The notes under the pieces were generated by a model. It was not told where the DNA came from. It saw only the letters and a list, made by a program, of their open reading frames with translations, and ran no database searches. Shown here piece by piece: positions 17,095 to 25,221 of a stretch of DNA of 64,000 nt (within the stretch, counting starts at the first letter, position 1; each line of letters begins with the position of its first letter). Source of the DNA: Saprospiraceae bacterium (lineage in GTDB: Bacteria; Bacteroidota; Bacteroidia; Chitinophagales; Saprospiraceae); NCBI GenBank assembly GCA_016714985.1, contig JADKBS010000030.1:40497-104496 (forward strand). The letters run 5' to 3'. Made by a program: the position numbers and the translations under genes.

Positions 17095-17919
17095 TTAAAC
17101 GGCCTCTTCTTCCACCAGCATTGAGTTGTAAAATTCAATGTAAGCTGGCAGCATTTCTTCCTCACTGTGGTAGGCGAGGGCCGGCTTACCCGAGGCGATG
17201 ATCATGTCTTCTACATCGGCGGGCAGTTGCTCACTGCCCCGAATGATGGCATCAGCGTAGGCAATGGCGCCTTTGTGCAGCACAACATTGCTCCCCTCCA
17301 AATAAGCGTCAAGGTCTTCACGGCCAAGGTTGTTGATGCTGGCCTTCTCGATAAATGCATTGGAGAAATGGCTATCCATCGAGGAGTCGTATGCCGAATA
17401 AATGATTTTTGCGTTCTGGAAGAGCGGCTCGGTCTTATAAGCCTCCCTGATGTACATCGGTATGAGCGCCGTCATCCAGCCGTGGCAGTGGATGATGTCG
17501 GGTGGCCAACCGAACTTGCGTACGGTTTCGATTACCCCTTTGCAGAAGAATACCATACGGTCTGGGTTATCTTCATAAGGAGTGCCATCCTCATTGGCGA
17601 AACCAGACTTGCGCTTGAAAAAATCATCGTTGTCAAGGAAGTAAACCTGTAATCTTGCGCCGGGCAACGATGCCACTTTTATGATGAGCGGGTAGTCATC
17701 GTCATCCACAATGATGTTCATCCCCGAAAGCCTTACCACTTCGTGCAAGCGATGCCTGCGTTCGTTGATAACACCGTAGCGGGGCATCAGCACCCTGATT
17801 TCCATGCCGTTTGACTGGGCATATTCCGGTAGCTTTTTCACCACCTCTGATACCTCCGTAATGGCGGTATAGGGGTCCAACTCCTGCGTCACAAACAAAA
17901 GCTTTTTCTTTTCTACCAT
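17095..17919 (-). CDS. Short glycogen/starch synthase-like protein (GT5 N-terminal domain)
   Basis: A 274-residue protein matching only the N-terminal Rossmann domain of GT5 glycogen synthases: KLLFVTQELDPY at the start, then VLMPRYGVI (about 50), VYFLDN (about 93) and DIIHCHGWMTALIP (about 140-153). Full GlgA enzymes are about 470 residues; the C-terminal GT-B half with the ADP-glucose site is absent. This short form is usual in Bacteroidota, so it is probably not a local truncation, but synthase activity is doubtful. It sits upstream of DUF4270 and glmS in the same direction. Confidence 0.8.
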   Translation of the reverse strand: MVEKKKLLFVTQELDPYTAITEVSEVVKKLPEYAQSNGMEIRVLMPRYGVINERRHRLHEVVRLSGMNIIVDDDDYPLIIKVASLPGARLQVYFLDNDDFFKRKSGFANEDGTPYEDNPDRMVFFCKGVIETVRKFGWPPDIIHCHGWMTALIPMYIREAYKTEPLFQNAKIIYSAYDSSMDSHFSNAFIEKASINNLGREDLDAYLEGSNVVLHKGAIAYADAIIRGSEQLPADVEDMIIASGKPALAYHSEEEMLPAYIEFYNSMLVEEEAV

Positions 17920-17969
17920 GTTGTTTTATGTTTTTTTGACAAAAAAAATAGTCTCAATGAACTTGGCCG

Positions 17970-17977
17970 CAAAGATA
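17970..17977 (-). promoter_or_regulatory. Bacteroidota -7 promoter element for the glycogen-synthase-like gene
   Basis: TATCTTTGC on the minus strand, 50 bp before the start codon, is a perfect TAnnTTTG match. The -33 region is weak. Confidence 0.55.
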
Positions 17978-18125
17978 CTAAAAAAAAATGCGGATTAATG
18001 CACCGTTCGGCTACATATTATTTTTCTGGAAGAGGATAAAGCTGAACCGCAGCCTGTAAAACTGCCGAGCATCGTACCTAAAATCGGCTACTTTTGCCAT
18101 CTAGAGAGGAACGTACACTCCAAAA

Positions 18126-18474
18126 GGCAGAGGCGATTGGTTCTATTTTTTTGATTTCAGCTATAAGATAGACCCTGTCTGCTGACAGGTGAAGTTTACC
18201 CACAAGTTTTGCAATTGAGCAGACTTCCTTGTGCCGTAGGCACAAAATATTGGTAGAAAAGGTTGAAAAACGGGTCTGCGTGCCGTAGGTACGCTACCTG
18301 TTTGCCTGAAAATAGCGTACCTACGGCACGCAAGGTGCTAGCTTAACTCGTTCACTACCAATATATTGTACCTACGGCACATCCCGAAAGTTGTGGGTAA
18401 ACTTCACCTGCCGACAGGCAGGTTATATCTGAAATCAATTCAATCGAGATTTTGTAGAACCAATCGCCTCTGCC
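18126..18474. repeat. 349-bp nested inverted-repeat element
   Basis: The outer arms GGCAGAGGCGATTGGTTCTA (18126-18145) and their complement (18455-18474) bound further inverted pairs, in order inward: TTGATTTCAG; AGGTGAAGTTTACCCACAA (19 bp, perfect); GTGCCGTAGGCAC with AATATTGGTAG; and GCGTGCCGTAGGTACGCTA (18279-18297 with 18313-18331, 19 bp perfect). The whole element can fold as one long imperfect hairpin with a 15-base tip. It has no ORF. It resembles a non-autonomous element or a cruciform-forming intergenic repeat. Confidence 0.8.
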
Positions 18475-18484
18475 CAAAAGGGTG

Positions 18485-18560
18485 AACCATTCTCCGTCCA
18501 CCGTTAGCCGTTAGCCGTCCACCGCAGCCCGTTGGCCGTCCACCGTTAGCCATAAGCCAT
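18485..18560 (+). repeat. CCGTCCACCGTTAGCC word repeat before panC
   Basis: Several copies of CCGTCCACCGTTAGC and related words run up to six bases before the panC ATG. Related words follow the parA stop on the complementary strand (about 4964-4990). Confidence 0.65.
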
Positions 18561-18565
18561 AATAC

Positions 18566-19417
18566 ATGTTTCTATTCAAAAAAGTAGCTGACCTTCACCA
18601 TTTTCTCCATGTCCGCAAAAAGCAGGGCCAAACAGTTGGCTTCGTGCCAACGATGGGGGCACTCCACCAAGGCCATGCCACCCTCGTGCGCCAGGCTTCA
18701 AATGCCACGGATATCGCCGTTTGCAGCATCTTCGTCAACCCCACTCAATTCAACGAGGCAACCGACCTAAGAAAATATCCTCGCACCCCAGAAAAGGACA
18801 TCGCCCTGCTGCTCGAATCTGGCTGCTCGGTGCTCTTCTTGCCCGATGTGCCAGAAGTCTATCCCGATGGCCAGCAATCCAAATTGGACATTGACTTCGA
18901 ACAGCTCGACCAGCCGATGGAGGGGGTGCATCGTCCTGGCCATTTTAAGGGGATGGCCCAAGTAGTGAAACGCCTGCTCGACATCGTGCAACCCGACCAG
19001 CTCTTCATGGGGCAAAAGGACTACCAGCAGTTTGCTATCGTGCAGCATTTGATTTCTGTGCTCCATTTGCCAGTTAAGTTGGTGATGAGCGCTACCTTGC
19101 GGGAGCCAGATGGCCTAGCCATGAGCAGCCGCAACATGCACCTATCGCCTGACCAGCGGGCCATCGCTCCCCTCGTCTTCCAAACCCTCAACTGGGCCAA
19201 AGAAGCCTTGAAGGTCGAAAGCCCTCCGGCAATTGCTGCTGCTGCAATGAAGGCCCTGACCGTGCCCGGCATCGTGCCAGAATATTTTGAAATTGTGGAT
19301 GGAAAAACGCTTCAGTCCATTGAAAATCTGGACGAACATGACCATGTGGTGGCTTGCACTGCCGTCAAGGTAGGGGAGGTCAGGTTGATTGATAATTTGG
19401 AGATGAAGAATTTGTAA
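18566..19417 (+). CDS. panC: Pantothenate synthetase
   Basis: A 283-residue cytoplasmic ligase joining pantoate and beta-alanine with ATP, the last step of vitamin B5 synthesis. It shows the HIGH-like signature TMGALHQGHATLV (about residues 29-41), FVNPTQFN (about 57-64), HRPGHFKGMAQVV (about 126-138), FMGQKDYQQ and the SSRNMHLS (KMSKS-equivalent) loop (about 181-188). The length is normal. It is followed by an A/T-rich terminator-like palindrome. Its neighbours upstream are the 349-bp inverted repeat and word repeats. Confidence 0.96.
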   Translation: MFLFKKVADLHHFLHVRKKQGQTVGFVPTMGALHQGHATLVRQASNATDIAVCSIFVNPTQFNEATDLRKYPRTPEKDIALLLESGCSVLFLPDVPEVYPDGQQSKLDIDFEQLDQPMEGVHRPGHFKGMAQVVKRLLDIVQPDQLFMGQKDYQQFAIVQHLISVLHLPVKLVMSATLREPDGLAMSSRNMHLSPDQRAIAPLVFQTLNWAKEALKVESPPAIAAAAMKALTVPGIVPEYFEIVDGKTLQSIENLDEHDHVVACTAVKVGEVRLIDNLEMKNL

Positions 19418-19420
19418 AAA

Positions 19421-19461
19421 TAAAACAAATTGTTTTTGATAATTAAAAACAATTTGTTTTA
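19421..19461. terminator. A/T-rich palindrome after panC
   Basis: TAAAACAAATTGTTTTT and its complement flank a GATAATT loop, starting 3 bp after the panC stop. It is probably a terminator, though the stem has few G-C pairs. Confidence 0.5.
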
Positions 19462-19495
19462 TGTTTGTGGCTCATTGTTTCAAACCGATGCAGCC

Positions 19496-20206
19496 ATGAA
19501 AAAAGAATCGACCGCACATGTCGTTTTCCTGTTCGTAAAAGACAACTGGTTCAAGCTGTCCCTCACTGCCTTGATGCTGTTTGCTTGGTTTCGCAAGGAC
19601 CTCAGCTTTCAGGTCAAGATGGACGAATCGCCCTACCGATTGGAGAAATCCGCAGGCAAGCCCAAGGAGAAATATACGGAGTCCATCCCCCTTTCGGCAG
19701 CACTGCCCAAGACTGGCCGTATGGAGGCACCCTCCATCAACCTGCCCGGGTTCGGCTCTATGGGCAGCACCGATGACTACCCCAGCGTTGGCGAGGCCGA
19801 AAAACATGCTTACCTCGCCCGCTTTGCCAAGGTGGCCAGGGAAGAGCAGAAGCGCTTTGGCATACCTGCCAGCATCATACTTGCCGTGTCGTTGCATCAA
19901 AGCGCCGCTGGCCAGCGCGACGTTACCACCGACATCAACAACCATTTTGCCATGCCCTGCAATGCAGAATGGAACGGGGCCTGCCGGGAGTTTCAAGGGC
20001 ATACCTACCGCAAATACAGCTCTGCCTGGGCCAGCTTCCGTGATTTCAGCCTCTATTCCAAGGAGCACTTCGCCCGCCTAAAGGGTGCCGACTACGAGGC
20101 GTGGGCACTCGCACTCGAAAACGAAGGCTTCGGGGAAACCGACAATTTTGCGAAGGAAATCATTGAACTTATCCAAGGCTATAGATTGGATGCTGCGGAC
20201 AAGTGA
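19496..20206 (+). CDS. Glucosaminidase-domain protein (peptidoglycan hydrolase-like)
   Basis: A 236-residue single-pass protein. A hydrophobic segment at about residues 18-32 anchors or exports it, a linker of about 70 residues follows, and residues 110-230 form a glucosaminidase (GH73/LYZ2-like) domain. Visible marks are FGIPASIILAVSLHQSA, the SDITNNHFAMPCN-like segment, YRKYSSAWASFRDFS and the terminal FAKEIIELIQGYRLD. These enzymes cleave beta-1,4 bonds in cell-wall glycans. The usual catalytic Glu of the ILAQAALE motif is replaced (SLHQSA), so activity should be tested. The start is the ATG at 19496. Confidence 0.75.
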   Translation: MKKESTAHVVFLFVKDNWFKLSLTALMLFAWFRKDLSFQVKMDESPYRLEKSAGKPKEKYTESIPLSAALPKTGRMEAPSINLPGFGSMGSTDDYPSVGEAEKHAYLARFAKVAREEQKRFGIPASIILAVSLHQSAAGQRDVTTDINNHFAMPCNAEWNGACREFQGHTYRKYSSAWASFRDFSLYSKEHFARLKGADYEAWALALENEGFGETDNFAKEIIELIQGYRLDAADK

Positions 20207-20306
20207 AACTGGATGCTACTCGATGCTATCAGCTTAGGGCAAACTACCAACATTCAGTATCTGCCAGCAGACCACCGCTATCCAGCATCCAGCATCATCC
20301 AGCATC
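20207..20306. repeat. GGATGCT/ATCCAGC word repeats between convergent genes
   Basis: GGATGCTACTCGATGCT words followed by complementary ATCCAGCATCCAGC words fill the gap and overlap the 3' end of the phosphotransferase gene. This is one of the few word-repeat hairpins between two 3' ends. Confidence 0.6.
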
Positions 20307-21287
20307 CATCATTTTATTCCAGTATTCATTCATCATTGCCCAATAACCAATAATTTCCTCATGGGAAGCGCTGCCAAGCAAGGCTACTTTCAGGCGCACG
20401 TTGGCCCGGTAAGCCTTGAAGAAAAGAAACAGCAGTTCGTCCTCGGGTATTTCTATGCATGAATGTTCCTGTTGGTAGAAACGGAGGAAAGCCACGCCAA
20501 GGTCAGTTCGGTCGTGGTGGTCGAAATCCATGCAAAGAAAAGCCAGTTCGTTCAGCACATCGAGGTGGCGCAGGTGCGGGTTGAACTCGATGCAGTCAAA
20601 TATGATAGGCGGCGCTGTCAGGAAAACATTCCGGCAATGAAGGTCCCCATGGCCGTCCACCCAAAGCCCGTTGGCAGCCCTTTCTTTTAGCCGTTTTCCG
20701 TGTTTGTCAATGAAAAACGACAGTTGGTTTTTCATGGCTTCAAGCGTCGGCCTTGTGCCATTTCCAAGCGTCGCAAACAGCTTCGTTTCATGGTGGAACA
20801 AATCCGCAAAATCGTTCACCATTTCATTTGGGTCGAAATGTGGGTGCAGCAGTACGTGATTTTGGTGGAAAACAGCAATCGAATGGGCAAGTGGCCGTAG
20901 GTCTTCAGCTGTTACCTCTCCAGCTTTGAGCAGGACATCCAATTGGCGGTGGTTGTCTTCCCGGTGCATCCATACGGCATAGTCCACGGGGTTTTGGATA
21001 CCTTCGGCAATGTGCAATTGGCCATTTTTACTGCCAATCGTCAATACGCCGAGATAGGTGTCGGGCGCAAGCCGTCTATTTAGCCTGTACTCATCTTGGC
21101 AGAACTTCTTGCGGGCGAGCAAAGTACTATAATCCAAAAAGTCGTAGCGGACGGGCCTCTTTATTTTGAAGGCAAAATCAGGTGTAAGGATGACCCACGA
21201 GATATGTGTCTCGACGAGCGTGGCCCCTTTTCCGCTACCGGGGAAGGCCCTTCGCTCAAGGATTTCCAACACTTGCTTTTTGTCCAT
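20295..21287 (-). CDS. Aminoglycoside-phosphotransferase-like protein (COG2187)
   Basis: A 330-residue kinase-fold protein. An N-terminal strand-rich lobe has FAFKIKRPVRYDFLDYS (about residues 37-53), and the catalytic loop WVDGHGDLHCRNVF (about 218-231) has the Brenner-type HGDLHxxN motif. FDCIEFNPHLRHLDV carries the metal-binding Asp. In many bacteria this domain is fused to a small P-loop kinase; here that kinase is the upstream gene, overlapping by 32 bp. The substrate is unknown. The ATG at 21287 (MDKKQVLE) was chosen over longer frames because it starts the conserved region. Confidence 0.8.
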   Translation of the reverse strand: MDKKQVLEILERRAFPGSGKGATLVETHISWVILTPDFAFKIKRPVRYDFLDYSTLLARKKFCQDEYRLNRRLAPDTYLGVLTIGSKNGQLHIAEGIQNPVDYAVWMHREDNHRQLDVLLKAGEVTAEDLRPLAHSIAVFHQNHVLLHPHFDPNEMVNDFADLFHHETKLFATLGNGTRPTLEAMKNQLSFFIDKHGKRLKERAANGLWVDGHGDLHCRNVFLTAPPIIFDCIEFNPHLRHLDVLNELAFLCMDFDHHDRTDLGVAFLRFYQQEHSCIEIPEDELLFLFFKAYRANVRLKVALLGSASHEEIIGYWAMMNEYWNKMMDAG

Positions 21288-21774
21288 TTTGTATATGTTC
21301 AACAACGCTTTTTGCCAAATCATCAGCGCAAGCTTTTGAAGTGTCAATGGTCAAGTGCGAGCCTTCCAATGGCTCAAAAGCAGCCGCTATTTTTTCAAAA
21401 ACCGATAGACTGGCCTCGCTGTCGGCCCTTGGCATGGCCACTCGCTGACGTAATATTTCATTGGGGGCGGTGGCCAATACCCAAATGGCTTTGACACCTA
21501 ATTGCTTGGCAACCAAATCAAACGGATTGCGCAGCGAAGCAAGGTAGAACGTGCTGTCCACCACCACAGTTTCCCCCGCCTCAAGTGCCAGCCTCGTTCG
21601 TGAAAGCAGCTCGTTGTAAACCGCTGCCTTGTCCGCCGGCTGGTAATGCCCCCACAACTCCAGTTCCCGCCTGACTTGGTCGGAATGGAAATGCTTGGCA
21701 TTCAATAGTTGTGAAATGGCCTGGGCCAAACTCGTCTTGCCGCTGCCGGGAAGCCCGGCGATGAGGATTAGCAT
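21256..21774 (-). CDS. P-loop kinase (COG0645-like)
   Basis: A 172-residue ATP-binding protein with Walker A IAGLPGSGKTSLAQ (about residues 4-17), a VVVDSTFYLASLR Walker-B-like segment (about 83-95), and a lid with RVAMPRADSEAS. It is the partner of the COG2187 phosphotransferase downstream, and the two reading frames overlap by 32 bp, pointing to translational coupling. In Proteobacteria and Actinobacteria both are often one polypeptide. The start is the ATG at 21774 (MLILIAGLP). Substrate unknown. Confidence 0.8.
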   Translation of the reverse strand: MLILIAGLPGSGKTSLAQAISQLLNAKHFHSDQVRRELELWGHYQPADKAAVYNELLSRTRLALEAGETVVVDSTFYLASLRNPFDLVAKQLGVKAIWVLATAPNEILRQRVAMPRADSEASLSVFEKIAAAFEPLEGSHLTIDTSKACADDLAKSVVEHIQNGQKASVGNP

Positions 21775-21830
21775 AGAATATATACTGCGAGCCGCCAAGT
21801 TCTCCCGAAAAATCGGGACAGGTCGTGCAT

Positions 21831-21890
21831 GGTTGAAGGGTTGATGTGTTGATTATCAACCCTTATCAACCACATCAACCCTTATCAACC
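21831..21890. repeat. GGTTGATG/ATCAACC word-repeat hairpin
   Basis: GGTTGAAGGGTTGATG words are followed by ATCAACCCTTATCAACC words. A dispersed CCCGAAAAATCGGGA palindrome lies just before (21804-21818). The rest of the 21775-22068 gap shows nothing recognisable. Confidence 0.65.
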
Positions 21891-22068
21891 AAGGCACTCA
21901 TGCCCAAAACTTGGCGGCGTGAGCTATTGGTTTGGTTTGAGTCGGCAAGTAGCAGACTTTTGCGAAAGCGTTAGCAGACATAAGTCAGGTATTGTTCGTG
22001 ACTTTCGTCAAACGGCATGGCTGGGCAATCTGTTGGTGACCCTTAACTACCACTAAGGTGCAGTTTGC

Positions 22069-24336
22069 TCATTTCTTCTTCGAAAACAACCACGCCAAAA
22101 AATCCTTCTCGGCAAAGGCATAATCCCAGCTATTGTGATCAACGGCAGGGTACTCGATGTACTCCACGGGCCAGCCCATCTGCTTCAGGCTGTCGTACAT
22201 TTCCCAAGAATATTTGTAATCCACCACCGAATCTATGGCCCCATGGTAGAGGCGCACAGGCAGTTTTCGCTTGGCGTCGCCAAATGCCCGCACATCGCCG
22301 CCACCGCAGATGGGGATGGCAGCAGCAAACAAATCAGGGTAACGGCCCACCACCTCCAAGGTGCCCATCCCGCCCATGCTCAGGCCTGCCACATAGACCC
22401 GGTCGGGGTCGGCTACACCGCTTGCGATGAACGAATTGGTGAGGTCAACGGCCAAGCGAAGTGGCGCTGCAATTTCACGTTTATAATCAAAATCCCTAAC
22501 AACGGGCTGTTTGGAGCGATCAGCCTTGCCCATGTGCCAAGCGTCGTTCGAGGGGCATTGTGGGAAGATAACGATGGCAGGAAAGTCACGGCGGTTCTCC
22601 GGTTTGAGGAACAGCTTGGCCCCATGCACCAACTGGGCCTCATTGTCGTTGCCTCGCTCACCAGCGCCATGCAGGAAGAGTACTAGGGGGTATTTCTTAG
22701 CTGGGTCGTAGTTGTCGGGGTACAGGATGCGGTAGAGCAATGCCTCGCCGTTTGATTCAAAAGCCTTCTTTTCAAACTTGGCCAAATCCGGTTGAGAAGC
22801 CTCCTTCCATTTGTCGAGCACGGTGAACTCGGCTTGTTCCAGCCCCGGGCGCATCCCTGTTTTTTTATCATAAACCAAAGCACTTGGTGCGGCGGGGTTG
22901 AACGCCTCCCATTTCGGCAGCCCTTTGCCATTGGGGTCGCCCGTGGCGGCGAAATTGGCCCAGTAGCTTGACATCTGCTCCGAAAGCTGCTGGTCGAGCG
23001 GCTCCCAAGGGCGGTTCCACCTTGGCAGGGAATGCAGGGCGTAGGCAATCTCGGCGGAGTGGAAAGCCCCATGCTCGGCCAGGTCGGGGCGACCAGGCGG
23101 CACCCGGTCGAAGCGGTATAGCCATGCTTTTTTTTGGCCGGTTTTGCTTTGCATCCTCGCCCAAGTATAGCCTTGCCAAGCAAAAGCCATGTCACGGAAA
23201 AAGTTCTTTTGCGATTGCTTCGCAACGGCATCGTCGGTAGCGGGGAAGGCCCGCAGGAACTCATCCGCTAATGGCCCATACGTTGTTTTTGCATCCGCTT
23301 TGAACTGTTCGGCGGTCTTTGGCTCGCCAAAGACAAAGCCTTCGTCCCGGTTGTAGCCCACGAGCGTCGTCACGTCGTTTTGTTTGCCTTCGGCAAAAAT
23401 CGAGTGCACATCCTTTGGCACCACATAACCGTCAATGACCGGGGAGAAGCCACCGCCATATTTCAGCAAAGTGTCGGCGGGCATGGAGCGCAGTTCGGCG
23501 ATGGTGTATTTCTTCAACTTGTTCACCAAGGCAATGCCCTCCAAACTGGCCTCGTACAGCCCTACTGACCGGTCGCCGAACATGCCCCCGCTCTCGCCAA
23601 TGGCCCGGTGGAACAGCCCCTTTGCCAACGGCGATGCCACCAACGAATTGACGGCAAAACTGCCTGCCGATTGCCCCGCAATCGTCACATTGTTGGGGTT
23701 GCCGCCAAAGGCGGCAATATTCTGCTGCACCCATTTCAGGGCCTCAATCATGTCGAGCAGGGCATAGTTGCCGCTGGCATTGTGGCCCGACTCCCGGTTC
23801 AATTCTGGGTGCGCCAAGAAGCCGAAAACGCCAAGGCGGTAGTTGATGCTGACGAACACGACGCCCTTGCGGGCCATGCCCTCGCCATCGTAAATCGGGC
23901 AGGCACCGCCACCGCTCATGAAGCCGCCGCCGTGTATCCAAACGATGACGGGCAATTTTTGCGAAGCAGCGGCAACCGAAGGCGACCAAACATTTAGGTA
24001 TAGGCAGTCCTCACCGATTGGCTCCTTCGGGATCAAAAACTCCTCCGACCAGACGAAGAACGGTGCGGGCGGCTGCTGCACGGCGCTCGGAGCGAATTTG
24101 TTGCATTCCAGCGTGCCCTCCCAGCTCATAGGCGGCAGCGGTGCCCGCCAACGAAGCCCGCCTACGGGCGGCATGGCAAACGGGACGCCCTTGAAAATGG
24201 CCACTTTGCCATCAGCGGTAGCAGTGCCACTGACGAGGCCATTTAATGTGCGGACGGTAGGATTTTGTGCAAAGAGGGTCATTGCTAACAGCAGTGCGGG
24301 CAATAGCAGGGACAGGCGGAGGATTGGCTGGCTCAT
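22069..24336 (-). CDS. Type-B carboxylesterase fused to a second alpha/beta-hydrolase (peptidase-like) domain
   Basis: A 755-residue secreted enzyme with a signal peptide (cleavage near AQN, residues 24-25). Residues about 28-510 form a type-B carboxylesterase: EDCLYLNVW, the oxyanion WIHGGGF, and the nucleophile elbow GQSAGS. Residues about 535-755 form a separate alpha/beta-hydrolase of the predicted-peptidase/PHB-depolymerase type, with VLFLHGAGERGND, GLSMGGMGT as a second nucleophile elbow, and DSVVDYKYS plus AVDHNSWDY supplying acid and His. Both triads look complete. The natural substrate is unknown; complex esterified glycans are one possibility. Confidence 0.85.
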   Translation of the reverse strand: MSQPILRLSLLLPALLLAMTLFAQNPTVRTLNGLVSGTATADGKVAIFKGVPFAMPPVGGLRWRAPLPPMSWEGTLECNKFAPSAVQQPPAPFFVWSEEFLIPKEPIGEDCLYLNVWSPSVAAASQKLPVIVWIHGGGFMSGGGACPIYDGEGMARKGVVFVSINYRLGVFGFLAHPELNRESGHNASGNYALLDMIEALKWVQQNIAAFGGNPNNVTIAGQSAGSFAVNSLVASPLAKGLFHRAIGESGGMFGDRSVGLYEASLEGIALVNKLKKYTIAELRSMPADTLLKYGGGFSPVIDGYVVPKDVHSIFAEGKQNDVTTLVGYNRDEGFVFGEPKTAEQFKADAKTTYGPLADEFLRAFPATDDAVAKQSQKNFFRDMAFAWQGYTWARMQSKTGQKKAWLYRFDRVPPGRPDLAEHGAFHSAEIAYALHSLPRWNRPWEPLDQQLSEQMSSYWANFAATGDPNGKGLPKWEAFNPAAPSALVYDKKTGMRPGLEQAEFTVLDKWKEASQPDLAKFEKKAFESNGEALLYRILYPDNYDPAKKYPLVLFLHGAGERGNDNEAQLVHGAKLFLKPENRRDFPAIVIFPQCPSNDAWHMGKADRSKQPVVRDFDYKREIAAPLRLAVDLTNSFIASGVADPDRVYVAGLSMGGMGTLEVVGRYPDLFAAAIPICGGGDVRAFGDAKRKLPVRLYHGAIDSVVDYKYSWEMYDSLKQMGWPVEYIEYPAVDHNSWDYAFAEKDFLAWLFSKKK

Positions 24337-24387
24337 TCAATGAATTTTGGGGTAAAAATGAATAAAAGGCGGCAAACGGCACGAGTT

Positions 24388-25137
24388 TTATTCCTGCTCC
24401 TCTTCTACAGACCCGCCCGTTGGCGCAGCCAATCCGAAGATGTCCGCAATCACTTCCTCCCGCTTGCCACGGCTGATGGGTATTTTATGGCTTTGGATTT
24501 CGAGCATATTGCCCATCACCGACTGCACCCGTTCTTTGGCCACAATATAGCTTTTGTGTACCCGCAGGAAGCGATTGGCAGGCAGTTGTTCTTCCAAGTT
24601 TTTCAGGCTTTCCAGCGTCACGTACTTGCTGCTCTTGCAGATGTAGCGCACGTACTCCTTCAAGCCCTCCACGAAAAGGATATCATCATAAAACAGTTTG
24701 ACAATCTTGCCGTCCACCTTCGCTGTGATGAAATTCGAGCCGCTTGGTATTGCCGCAATGGGCGGGGCAGGCTGCCGCATTTTGAGCTGTTCCTTCGCCT
24801 TGTTCACTGCTTGCAGGAACCGCTCGAACGGGAAAGGCTTCACAAGGTAGTCCACCGCGTTCAGGTCGAAGGCTTGAATGGCGTACTCGGAGTAGGCTGT
24901 CGTGAAGATGGTGATGGGTGGGTTTTTCAGCGTTTTCAGCATGTTCACCCCGCTCAGCGTTGGCATTTGAATGTCAAGGAAAAGTAGGTCAACGGGCTGG
25001 GTGTTCAGCACGTCGAGGGCAGCCACGGCAGACTTCACCTTGCCCACCACTTCCAGCCCCGGCACGTCTTTGATGAAGGTTTCGAGCAGGTTCAAGGCCA
25101 GGTATTCGTCGTCAACAAGGAGTGTTTTGATTGTCAT
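24388..25137 (-). CDS. LytTR-family response regulator
   Basis: A 249-residue regulator. The receiver domain (about 1-125) has the acidic pocket VDDE, the phospho-acceptor Asp at residue 55 (FLDIQMP) and the conserved Lys in DYLVKPFPF. The LytTR DNA-binding domain (about 140-240) has ILFVEGLKEYVRY and FLRVHKSYIV. It is paired with the LytS-like kinase 84 bp upstream, with the tandem word repeat between them. The target genes are not evident. Confidence 0.93.
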   Translation of the reverse strand: MTIKTLLVDDEYLALNLLETFIKDVPGLEVVGKVKSAVAALDVLNTQPVDLLFLDIQMPTLSGVNMLKTLKNPPITIFTTAYSEYAIQAFDLNAVDYLVKPFPFERFLQAVNKAKEQLKMRQPAPPIAAIPSGSNFITAKVDGKIVKLFYDDILFVEGLKEYVRYICKSSKYVTLESLKNLEEQLPANRFLRVHKSYIVAKERVQSVMGNMLEIQSHKIPISRGKREEVIADIFGLAAPTGGSVEEEQE

Positions 25138-25138
25138 T

Positions 25139-25217
25139 TGGAAGGATTGAAGGATTGAAGGATTGAAGGATTGAAGGATTGAAGGGTTGAAGGGTTGAAG
25201 GGTTGAAGGGTTGAAGG
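25139..25217 (-). repeat. 8-bp tandem repeat between LytS-like and LytTR genes
   Basis: About ten head-to-tail 8-bp units, five of GAAGGATT then four of GAAGGGTT on the plus strand. The mRNA strand therefore reads CTTCAATC/CTTCAACC, almost without G, right up to the LytTR start codon. Confidence 0.9.
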
Positions 25218-25221
25218 TGGG

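Noticed and set aside
17095..17919. Glycogen synthase truncated by local mutation
   Set aside because: No remnant of the C-terminal half follows in any frame, and short forms at this locus are typical of Bacteroidota.
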